NCBI GenBank assembly: GCA_036277635.1
Contig: DASUMP010000007.1
Coordinates: 1 to 10,479 of the forward strand
DNA from: DASUMP01 sp036277635
GTDB taxonomy: Bacteria > Actinomycetota > Acidimicrobiia > IMCC26256 > PALSA-610
Reading direction: 5' to 3'
Length of the DNA stretch: 10,479 nt
A program made the position numbers and the translations under genes. The notes under the pieces were generated by a model. It saw nothing but the letters and a program-made list of their open reading frames with translations, was not told the DNA's origin and ran no database searches. Shown piece by piece: positions 1 through 5,475 of the stretch (the stretch's first letter is position 1; every line of letters starts with the position of its first letter).

Positions 1-1266
1 CCGGCCGGTCTCGCCGGTGGAGAACGGCGGGAAGTTGTAGTGGTGCATGTAGCGCTTGCGGTCGTCGAGCGTGATCGTGTCGAGCATCTGCTCCATGCGC
101 GACATGCCGAGCGTGGCGACCGACAGCACCTGGGTCTCGCCGCGCTGGAAGAGACCGTCGCCGTGCGCGGTGGGGACCACGCCGACCTCGGCCGACAGCG
201 GCCGGATGTCGGTGGGGCCGCGGCCGTCGATGCGCACACCGTCGTTGACGATGCGGCTGCGCACGACGTCCTTCTGCAGCGACCGGAACGCCTTCTTCAC
301 CTGACCGCCGCGCTCCGCGTAGGCGCCGGGCTGCTCGGCGGTGCCGACGAGCGCAGCGATCACGCTCTGCTCGAGCTCGCCGAGGCGGTTGTTGCGGTCG
401 TGCTTGTCGGCGATCGTCATCGCGGCCGACACGTCGGCGTGCGCACGCTCGCGCACCGCGGCAATGACGTCGTCGTCGTAGTCGGTGCGGGGCTGGTACT
501 CGATGCGCTCGATCGGACCGAACGCCCGCTCGTACTCGCGCACGAGCTCGAGCTGCAGGTCGATCGACGCGTTGATCCAGATCTTCGAGAACTCGAGACC
601 TTCGACGATCACCTCTTCGGTGACCTTCGGCGCGCCGTCTTCGTAGAGCTTCCACGCCTCTTCGGTGCCGCCGGCTTCGACCATCATGATCGCGACGTCG
701 CCGTCGTCGAGGCGACGCCCGGCCACGACCATCTCGAAGGTCGACTCGTCGCCTTCTTGGAACGTGGGGTTCGCGATCCACGCACCGTCGTGGTGCGCGA
801 TGCGCACCGCGCCGATCGGACCGTTGAACGGGATGCCCGAGACCATCAGCGCCGCGCTGGCGCCGTTGATCGACGCGACGTCGTGGGGGTTCTCGAGGTC
901 GGCGCCGAGGATCGTGGCGATGACCTGGACCTCGTTGCGGAAGTCGCTCGGGAACGACGGGCGCAACGGCCGGTCGGTGAGTCGGCAGGTCAGGATCGCC
1001 TGCTCGCCCGGTCGACCTTCACGACGGAAGAACGAGCCGGGGATCTTCCCCGCCGCGTACATCCGCTCTTCCACGTCGACGGTGAGCGGGAAGAAGTCGA
1101 TGCCTTCGCGCGGTGTCGACGTGCACACCGTGGAGAGCAAGGTGGTGTTGCCGACCTGCACGGTGACCGCGCCGTCGGCGAGTCGGGCGAGGCGACCGGC
1201 CTCCAAGGACATCTCCTTGCCGGCCGCGTTGATGGGACCACTGACGCGCACTGCTGCGTCGCCCAT
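1..1266 (-). CDS. pnp: Polyribonucleotide nucleotidyltransferase (PNPase), N-terminal 422 residues, 3' end outside the window
   Basis: PNPase degrades RNA 3' to 5' by phosphorolysis, releasing nucleoside diphosphates, and in actinobacteria can also add tails. I translated the frame from 1266 to 1 and it is open throughout. It shows the first RNase PH domain with FFRREGRP at residues 79-86 and RPLRPSFP just after. A helical linker follows at about 225-330. The second RNase PH domain then begins with DGRG near 347, RGETQ at 375-379 and HHYNFPPFSTGETG near the edge. The family is usually 700 residues or more, so roughly 60% is present and the KH and S1 domains are lost with the left edge. The ATG at 1266 is chosen because GAGGAG lies 5 bases upstream and the protein aligns from there. 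It follows rpsO, the usual partner. The 174-base leader has no TA dinucleotide, so transcription probably comes through rpsO, and its ribosome site lies in a hairpin. Confidence 0.96.
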   Translation of the reverse strand, partial: MGDAAVRVSGPINAAGKEMSLEAGRLARLADGAVTVQVGNTTLLSTVCTSTPREGIDFFPLTVDVEERMYAAGKIPGSFFRREGRPGEQAILTCRLTDRPLRPSFPSDFRNEVQVIATILGADLENPHDVASINGASAALMVSGIPFNGPIGAVRIAHHDGAWIANPTFQEGDESTFEMVVAGRRLDDGDVAIMMVEAGGTEEAWKLYEDGAPKVTEEVIVEGLEFSKIWINASIDLQLELVREYERAFGPIERIEYQPRTDYDDDVIAAVRERAHADVSAAMTIADKHDRNNRLGELEQSVIAALVGTAEQPGAYAERGGQVKKAFRSLQKDVVRSRIVNDGVRIDGRGPTDIRPLSAEVGVVPTAHGDGLFQRGETQVLSVATLGMSRMEQMLDTITLDDRKRYMHHYNFPPFSTGETGR

Positions 1267-1271
1267 GGGTG

Positions 1272-1295
1272 CTCCTCTCGTTTTCGAGCGAGAGG
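1272..1295 (-). promoter_or_regulatory. Hairpin covering the pnp Shine-Dalgarno sequence
   Basis: In RNA sense the sequence reads CCTCTCG, an 8-base loop CTCGAAAA, then CGAGAGG, a perfect 7-bp stem (1289-1295 with 1274-1280). The 3' arm contains most of the pnp ribosome site GAGGAG (1272-1277), which ends 5 bases before the ATG. A shorter alternative pairing, CTCG-AAAA-CGAG, uses part of the same bases (1277-1288). Closing the longer stem would hide the ribosome site. Repression of pnp translation, by PNPase itself or another protein, is inference. Confidence 0.6.
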
Positions 1296-1307
1296 CCCCG
1301 GTTCCCA

Positions 1308-1350
1308 GTTGTCGGCGTCCGGGGTGTCCCGGGCGCTGGCGACTGACAAC
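1308..1350 (-). other. Imperfect stem-loop in the rpsO-pnp spacer
   Basis: The outer arms GTTGTC (1308-1313) and GACAAC (1345-1350) are exact inverted repeats. Inside them a 3-bp and a 5-bp helix (1315-1317 with 1334-1336, 1319-1323 with 1328-1332) close a 4-base loop, separated by one mismatch. An asymmetric internal loop of about eight bases joins the inner and outer parts. This marks a structured untranslated leader; I assign no function. Confidence 0.4.
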
Positions 1351-1374
1351 CGACGTCGCTCTCGCGTCGTCGAG

Positions 1375-1387
1375 CGTCGGCCCGACG
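1375..1387 (-). other. Small GC-rich inverted repeat in the rpsO-pnp spacer
   Basis: CGTCG (1375-1379), a 3-base loop and CGACG (1383-1387) form a short perfect stem. The same CGTCGG can instead pair with CCGACG at 1350-1355, so alternative folds are possible. Such repeats arise easily in DNA of this composition, so it is listed mainly as part of the structured spacer. Confidence 0.3.
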
Positions 1388-1403
1388 TCCGGGTCCGACG
1401 CGA

Positions 1404-1434
1404 CACGAGGAGCGGACCTGCCGCTCCCCGCGTG
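1404..1434 (-). other. Strong hairpin 6 bases after the rpsO stop codon, without a T tract
   Basis: GGAGCGG (1409-1415) and CCGCTCC (1421-1427) form a perfect 7-bp stem with a 5-base loop. A further 4-bp helix, CACG (1404-1407) with CGTG (1431-1434), lies beyond an asymmetric internal loop. On the RNA strand no run of T follows, so it is not a canonical intrinsic terminator. Its place between rpsO and pnp matches where enterobacteria carry a partial terminator and RNase III sites. A role as a 3' stabiliser of rpsO mRNA, a processing site or a leaky terminator is inference. Confidence 0.55.
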
Positions 1435-1440
1435 GTGTTC

Positions 1441-1698
1441 CTACCGGCGCAGGCCCAGGCGGGCGATGAGCGCTCGGTACCGCTCGACATCGTTCTGTCG
1501 GAGGTAGTTGAGCAACCGTCGTCGCTGCCCGACGAGCATCAAGAGTCCGCGTTGGCTGTGAAAGTCCTTCTTGTGGACCTTCATGTGCTCCGTGAGGTGC
1601 GAGATGCGCTCGGTGAGGAGGGCGATCTGCACCTCGGGTGAGCCCGTGTCGGACTCGTGGAGGCGGTGCTCGGCGATCGTCGTGGTCTTGTCGGGCAT
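1441..1698 (-). CDS. rpsO: 30S ribosomal protein S15
   Basis: S15 is a primary binding protein of the 16S rRNA central domain. It recognises a three-way junction plus a G-U/G-C step and starts assembly of the platform. The 85-residue product is close to the usual 89 and is all helical by family knowledge. The signature is clear: HESDTGSPEVQ near residue 14, LTERISHLTEHMKVHKKD at about 28-45, then SQRGLLMLVGQRRRLLNYL. One small deviation is Gln where SRRGL usually has Arg. The ATG start at 1698 is the only sensible one and gives the family N-terminus; upstream there is only a weak AGG, 5 bases away. It is separated from ribF by 120 bases and from pnp by 174 bases, both rich in inverted repeats, which suits its own promoter and feedback control. 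Confidence 0.98.
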   Translation of the reverse strand: MPDKTTTIAEHRLHESDTGSPEVQIALLTERISHLTEHMKVHKKDFHSQRGLLMLVGQRRRLLNYLRQNDVERYRALIARLGLRR

Positions 1699-1729
1699 GC
1701 GCGCCTGGAAACCTTCGTGTGGCGGGAAA

Positions 1730-1750
1730 GCGCCGGAACCGCTCCGACGC
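1730..1750 (-). promoter_or_regulatory. rpsO leader hairpin, candidate S15 autoregulatory element
   Basis: In RNA sense, GCGUCGGA, a 5-base loop GCGGU, and UCCGGCGC form an 8-bp stem whose only non-Watson-Crick pair is G-U (1733 with 1747). The next pair is G-C (1734 with 1746), giving a G-U/G-C step like the one S15 recognises in 16S rRNA. It lies 31 bases upstream of the rpsO ATG and just downstream of the candidate -10 box. S15 feedback control through leader RNA is known in several phyla with unrelated folds; its use here is inference. Confidence 0.4.
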
Positions 1751-1758
1751 GACCGCCG

Positions 1759-1764
1759 AGGCTA
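1759..1764 (-). promoter_or_regulatory. Candidate -10 box (TAGCCT) for rpsO-pnp
   Basis: TAGCCT fits the TANNNT pattern of actinobacterial housekeeping promoters and contains the only TA dinucleotide in the 120-base ribF-rpsO gap. Transcription would start near 1752, at the foot of the leader hairpin. No convincing -35 hexamer is visible at a spacing of 17-18. The extended context GGTAGnCTC also occurs at the right edge of the window. Confidence 0.3.
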
Positions 1765-1818
1765 CCACGGGCACCCGCTCCGGCCCGGGACGACCGCGCC
1801 GGTGGCTCGGCCCGACCG

Positions 1819-2787
1819 TCAGCCCGACAGGGCGCGGACCTGCTCGACGTCGGCGCGCATCTGGGCCACCAGCTGGTCGATCGCGTCGGGACCCTCGAAG
1901 CGCAGCTGGCCCCGGACCCGGTGGTGGAAGCGGACCCGCACCGCCTGGTCGTAGAGGTCGCCGTCGAAGTCGAGGACGTACGCCTCGACGAGCAGGTCGC
2001 CGCCCTCGGCGTAGAACGTGGCCCGGCGCCCGACCGAGATCGCAGCGGTGCGCTCGACCCCGGCGGCGTCGACGAGGGTGCCCGCGTACACGCCTTCGTC
2101 GGGCAGGCACAGCCGGGGCGGCAGCTGCACGTTGGCGGTCGGGAAGCCGAGCTGGCGACCACGCGCGTCGCCCCGCCCGACGGTGCCGCGCACCTCGTGC
2201 GGGCGGCCGAGCACCTCGGCGGCGCCGGCGACGTCGCCGAGCGCGAGCAGCTCGCGCACCCGGGTCGACGAGTACGCGGGGGCGCCGGGTGCGCCGGGCT
2301 CCCCCGGCGGCGCGGCGACGAGCCCGAGGCCGAGCACCTCGAAGCCGAGGTCGGCGCCCATGCGCTTCAACAGCGCGACGTCGCCGCGACGGCGGTACCC
2401 GAAGTGGAAGTCGTCGCCGACCACGAGGATGCGCGTGCGCAACACGCCGGCCAGCACCGCTTCGACGAAGTCTTCCGCAGGCTCCTTCGAGCGCGACTCG
2501 TCGAACGGCAGCACGAGGCACTCGTCGACGAACCCGGTCTCGGCGAGCAGCTCGAGCTTCTGGTCGAGCGTGGTGAGCAGCAGCGGCGCCGACTCGGGCC
2601 GCACCACCTCGGCGGGGTGGCGGTCGAAGGTGACCACGGTCGCGCGCAGGTCGCGGGCGCGTCCGAGCTCGCGCACGAGGCGCAACAACTCGTGGTGCCC
2701 GCGGTGCACGCCGTCGAACGCGCCGATCGTGACCGCGCGGCCGCCGTCGATGCGCGGAATCGCGGTGACGTCGCGGTACACGTTCAC
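1819..2787 (-). CDS. ribF: Bifunctional riboflavin kinase / FAD synthetase (FMN adenylyltransferase)
   Basis: RibF phosphorylates riboflavin to FMN and adenylates FMN to FAD in the cytoplasm. The 322-residue length is typical. The N-terminal nucleotidyltransferase domain shows GAFDGVHRGH at 22-31, TFDRHP at 53-58, GDDFHFG at 124-130 and SSTRVRELL at 173-181, the last after a short Gly/Pro-rich insertion (about 159-170). The C-terminal riboflavin kinase domain shows GRQLGFPTAN at 210-219, VYAG at 233-236 and VEAYVLDFDGDLY at 267-279. The usual IGxxPTF segment reads SVGRRATF (251-258), a mild departure. The GTG start at 2787 overlaps the truB stop as GTGA and has GGGGAG about 9 bases upstream. 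A much longer open frame continues upstream but only as a shadow of truB. Keeping ribF next to truB is common in bacteria and implies shared transcription rather than shared pathway. Confidence 0.96.
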   Translation of the reverse strand: MNVYRDVTAIPRIDGGRAVTIGAFDGVHRGHHELLRLVRELGRARDLRATVVTFDRHPAEVVRPESAPLLLTTLDQKLELLAETGFVDECLVLPFDESRSKEPAEDFVEAVLAGVLRTRILVVGDDFHFGYRRRGDVALLKRMGADLGFEVLGLGLVAAPPGEPGAPGAPAYSSTRVRELLALGDVAGAAEVLGRPHEVRGTVGRGDARGRQLGFPTANVQLPPRLCLPDEGVYAGTLVDAAGVERTAAISVGRRATFYAEGGDLLVEAYVLDFDGDLYDQAVRVRFHHRVRGQLRFEGPDAIDQLVAQMRADVEQVRALSG

Positions 2788-3683
2788 GACGCCCGCTCCC
2801 CCGCGTCGGCGAGCACGACCGTCGGCTTCAACGCCTTGCCCTTGCGCTCGTACACGGCGAGGAGCTCGCCGTCGTCGGAGAGCATCGCGAACGGACCGTC
2901 GCCGACGTCTTCGGCGACGAGCACCCGGGCCGCGAACGTGGCGCCGTGCGCGACCGCCCGCGCCTCGTCGGGACCGAGACGGCGCGCCGGCAGGTCGCGC
3001 ACCGCGGCGGCCGGCGGCAGCAACGCGGCCTCCGGGTCGGCGGCGATGGCGTCGAGCGAGCGCGCTTCGGAGAGTGTGAACGACCCGATGCGGAGCCGGC
3101 GCAGGTCGCGCAGGTGCGCGCAGCCGCCGAGCGCGGCGCCGAGGTCGGCGGCGAGCGTGCGGATGTAGGTGCCGCTGCTGCACACGACGCGGAGCACCGC
3201 CTCGGGGTAGGAACCCGGCACGAGCTCCTCGACGTCGATGCGCGCGATGTGCACCGGGCGGGGCGCCCGCTCCACCTCGATCCCCTGGCGGGCGAGCTCG
3301 TGCAAGCGGCGGCCGCCGACCTTCACCGCGCTGACCATCGGGGGGATCTGCTCGATGTCGCCGACGAACCGGCGCGTGATCGGCTCCAGCTGGGTGCGGT
3401 TCACCGACATCGGCGTGCGCTCCAGCACCGCGCCCGCGGCGTCGAGCGTGTCGGTGGCCACACCGAACACCACCGTGCCGCGGTACTCCTTGTCGGCCGC
3501 GCTCAAGAAGCGCAACAAGCGCGTGACCCGCCCGACGCCCACGAGGAGCACGCCGGTGGCGTCGGGGTCGAGCGTGCCGGCGTGACCGACGCGCCGCTGG
3601 CCGAACACGCCGCGCAGCTTCGCCACGACGTCGTGCGACGTCCAGCCCGCGGGCTTGTCGACGACGACGAGTCCTTCGGCCAC
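2784..3683 (-). CDS. truB: tRNA pseudouridine(55) synthase TruB
   Basis: TruB isomerises uridine 55 in the T-loop of almost all tRNAs to pseudouridine and also acts as a tRNA folding chaperone. The 299-residue protein starts with GLVVVDKPAGWTSHD. It has the catalytic motif HAGTLDPDATG at 34-44, with Asp39 as the expected nucleophile. KEYRG is at 65-69, PPMVSAVKVGGRRLHELAR at 114-132 and SSGTYIRTLAADLG at 169-182. The last ~60 residues form a divergent C-terminal domain. The start is GTG at 3683, ten bases after the nrnA stop, with TGAGG as ribosome site overlapping that stop. The stop overlaps the ribF start. Position after rbfA and nrnA is standard for this operon. Confidence 0.97.
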   Translation of the reverse strand: MAEGLVVVDKPAGWTSHDVVAKLRGVFGQRRVGHAGTLDPDATGVLLVGVGRVTRLLRFLSAADKEYRGTVVFGVATDTLDAAGAVLERTPMSVNRTQLEPITRRFVGDIEQIPPMVSAVKVGGRRLHELARQGIEVERAPRPVHIARIDVEELVPGSYPEAVLRVVCSSGTYIRTLAADLGAALGGCAHLRDLRRLRIGSFTLSEARSLDAIAADPEAALLPPAAAVRDLPARRLGPDEARAVAHGATFAARVLVAEDVGDGPFAMLSDDGELLAVYERKGKALKPTVVLADAGERAS

Positions 3684-3693
3684 GAGTCGAGCC

Positions 3694-4677
3694 TCAGAGC
3701 GCGGCGAGCACGCGACCGACGACGACGTCGGCGGGGTCGTCGGTGGTGAACCCGGCCGCGAACCGGTGACCGCCGCCGCCTTCGCGCTCGGCGATCCGGC
3801 ACACGTCGACCTCGCCGAGCGAGCGCAGGCTCACGCGGAAGGTGTGGTCGGGCGCCTCCTTCAACACGCAGGTGACCTCGGCTTCGCGGGTGCGCCGGAT
3901 GATGTCGATCAACCCTTCGATCTCCTCGAAGGACACGCCGAACTCGTCGAGGTCGGCTTGGGTGACGACCGTCGACACGAAGCGCTTCTCGGCGACGAGC
4001 TCGGCGCGCGCGACGGCGCGCGCGAGCAGCTGGAGGTACGCGAACGAGTGCTCCTCGAACAACGTGCGCGACAGACGCGCGATCGGCACGTCGAACGCGA
4101 GCAGCTCTTCGGCCAGGGCGAACACCGATTGCGTGGTGCTCTCGTACTGGAACCGACCGGTGTCGCACACGAGCGCGGTGTACAAGCACACCGCGGCGTC
4201 GCGGTTCAGCGGCAAGCCGAGCTCGGCGATCAATCGGCGCACGAGCACGGCGCTCGCGGCGGCGTCGGGGTCGATCACGTTGATGGTGCCGTAGCGCTCG
4301 TTCGACACGTGGTGGTCGACGACGATCAGCTCGTGCGCGGCCTTCGCGTTGCGTTCGAGATCGCCGAGGCGGGCGAGCGACCCGCAGTCGAACGTGACCA
4401 TGACCGCCGGTTCGGCCGGGAACTCGGCCGGCGGCGTGAGGAGGTCGAGGCCGGGCAGCTCGCGGTAGTGCGGCGCGATCACGAACGGCTCCGAGAACGA
4501 CGCGACCGACTCGCGTCCGGCGGCGCGCAGCGCGTGGTGCAGCGCGAGCGTGGAGCCGAGCGCGTCGCCGTCGGGGTTCACGTGGCACGCGAGCGCGACG
4601 AGCGGCGCGTCGGCGATCAGGCGCGCAGCGCGCGCGACGAGCGCGTCGAGGCTGTCGAGGTCGTGGGGAGTGGTCAC
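3694..4677 (-). CDS. nrnA: DHH/DHHA1 phosphoesterase, NrnA-type oligoribonuclease / pAp phosphatase
   Basis: Members of this group hydrolyse very short RNA (nanoRNA) and often 3'-phosphoadenosine 5'-phosphate, using two Mn ions. The 327-residue product carries the metal-binding motifs in order: CHVNPDGDALGS at 31-42 (the DHxDxDxxGS motif, with Cys in place of the first Asp), FDCGS at 96-100, the name-giving DHH at 121-123, and CDTGRF at 171-176. The DHHA1 domain ends with GGGGHRFAAGF at 300-310, which binds the substrate phosphate. The GTG start at 4677 overlaps the rbfA stop as GTGA, with a GAGG ribosome site upstream. Genes of this family lie between rbfA and truB in many actinobacteria and Firmicutes. 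Exact substrate preference (nanoRNA, pAp or a cyclic dinucleotide product) cannot be told from sequence alone. Confidence 0.92.
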   Translation of the reverse strand: MTTPHDLDSLDALVARAARLIADAPLVALACHVNPDGDALGSTLALHHALRAAGRESVASFSEPFVIAPHYRELPGLDLLTPPAEFPAEPAVMVTFDCGSLARLGDLERNAKAAHELIVVDHHVSNERYGTINVIDPDAAASAVLVRRLIAELGLPLNRDAAVCLYTALVCDTGRFQYESTTQSVFALAEELLAFDVPIARLSRTLFEEHSFAYLQLLARAVARAELVAEKRFVSTVVTQADLDEFGVSFEEIEGLIDIIRRTREAEVTCVLKEAPDHTFRVSLRSLGEVDVCRIAEREGGGGHRFAAGFTTDDPADVVVGRVLAAL

Positions 4678-5108
4678 GGCGTCGCCTCGGGGGATTCGGC
4701 GGAGTCGGTGGCGTCGGGATCCGCGGGCGAGTCGGGCGGCAGCGAGCGCAAGATCTCTTCGATGCGCTGGCCGTGCACGATCGCGGGATCGACGACGAAC
4801 TCCAGCTGGGGGATGTGTCGCGTGCGCACCGACCGGCTCAGCACGCTGCGAAAGCGCGGCGTTGCCGCTCCGAGCGCCGCACCGGCTTGCCCGCTCGGGT
4901 CGCCGACCGGCGCGACGGGCGTGTCGGCGCCGCGCAGCGTCGAGAAGTAGACGGTGGCGTGCTGCAGGTCGTTCGTGACGTCGATGCCGGTGAGCGTGAC
5001 CAGCTCGAGGCGCGGGTCAGACATGCGCTCCAGCTCCTCGGCGAGGACCTCGAGCATCACCTCGTTCACGCGCGCGGTGCGCGGGTAGCGGCGCGCCGGG
5101 CGGGTCAC
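4674..5108 (-). CDS. rbfA: 30S ribosome-binding factor A
   Basis: RbfA is a KH-like protein that binds immature 30S subunits near helix 1 of 16S rRNA and helps the last steps of maturation. The 144-residue product shows RVNEVMLEVLAEELERMSDP at 13-32, then GIDVTNDLQHATVYFSTL at 41-58, and IPQLEFVVDPAIVHGQRIEEIL at about 99-120. A somewhat longer loop (about 60-85, rich in Ala, Gly and Pro) precedes the last helix, and an acidic tail of ~20 residues follows. GTG at 5108 is chosen because it overlaps the upstream stop as GTGA and has GGAGGG 6 bases upstream, one of the clearest ribosome sites here. Its stop overlaps the start of nrnA. It belongs to the same assembly theme as rimP and infB. Confidence 0.96.
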   Translation of the reverse strand: MTRPARRYPRTARVNEVMLEVLAEELERMSDPRLELVTLTGIDVTNDLQHATVYFSTLRGADTPVAPVGDPSGQAGAALGAATPRFRSVLSRSVRTRHIPQLEFVVDPAIVHGQRIEEILRSLPPDSPADPDATDSAESPEATP

Positions 5109-5398
5109 GCGTCGCCCTCCAGGAACGAGACGTCGCCGGAGAGCACTTCCACGCCATCAGCCGACTCGACGAAGCGCGTCACCGAGTCGAGGACCTCGTG
5201 GAGGTGGCGCGACGAGCCCGAGACGAGCGCCACGCCGATCGCGGCCCGCTGCCACTGGTCGAGGTGATCCACCTCGGCGACCGACACCCGGAACCGGTGC
5301 CGCAACCCGTCGACGATGGGTCGGATCGCGGCGCGCTTCGCCTTGAGCGACCGGCTCTCCGGGACGTGGAGATCGAAGCAGACGGCGGCGGCGTGCAC
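5105..5398 (-). CDS. ylxP: DUF503 (YlxP-like) protein of unknown function
   Basis: A 97-residue protein of the DUF503 family, a small ferredoxin-like fold conserved between infB and rbfA in Firmicutes and actinobacteria; its biochemical role is not settled. The family pattern is clear: VCFDLHVPESRSLKAKR at about 6-22, RPIVDGLRHRFRVSVAEVDHLD at 26-47, then IGVALVSGSSRHLHEVLD. I prefer GTG at 5398 because family members begin within one or two residues of this point. An in-frame ATG at 5473 would add 25 Arg/Gly-rich residues and leave only 2 bases after the infB stop; neither start has a good ribosome site, so the choice is open. The stop overlaps rbfA as GTGA. Confidence 0.85.
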   Translation of the reverse strand: MHAAAVCFDLHVPESRSLKAKRAAIRPIVDGLRHRFRVSVAEVDHLDQWQRAAIGVALVSGSSRHLHEVLDSVTRFVESADGVEVLSGDVSFLEGDA

Positions 5399-5475
5399 GT
5401 GACCATCTTCGCGCCGCGCGTGACCGTCCCCGAATCTGCGAGTTTCTCCGCCCCGCGCGGTGCGGGCCGTCATCG

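Noticed and set aside
1404..1434. Canonical intrinsic terminator after rpsO
   Set aside because: The stem is strong but no T tract follows in the direction of transcription, so I list it as a hairpin of unknown role only.
40..1641. Plus-strand open frame of 533 codons
   Set aside because: It lies antisense to pnp and rpsO, whose products match known families from end to end. Its translation is Arg/Asp/Val/Ala-rich with no recognisable domain. Long antisense frames are expected in DNA this GC-rich.
1790..1818. Terminator at the end of ribF
   Set aside because: There are short GC-rich complementary segments, but they are broken by bulges and lack a T tract.
1657..3168. Plus-strand open frame of 503 codons over ribF and truB
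   Set aside because: It is a shadow of ribF and truB, both of which are intact with all motifs on the other strand.
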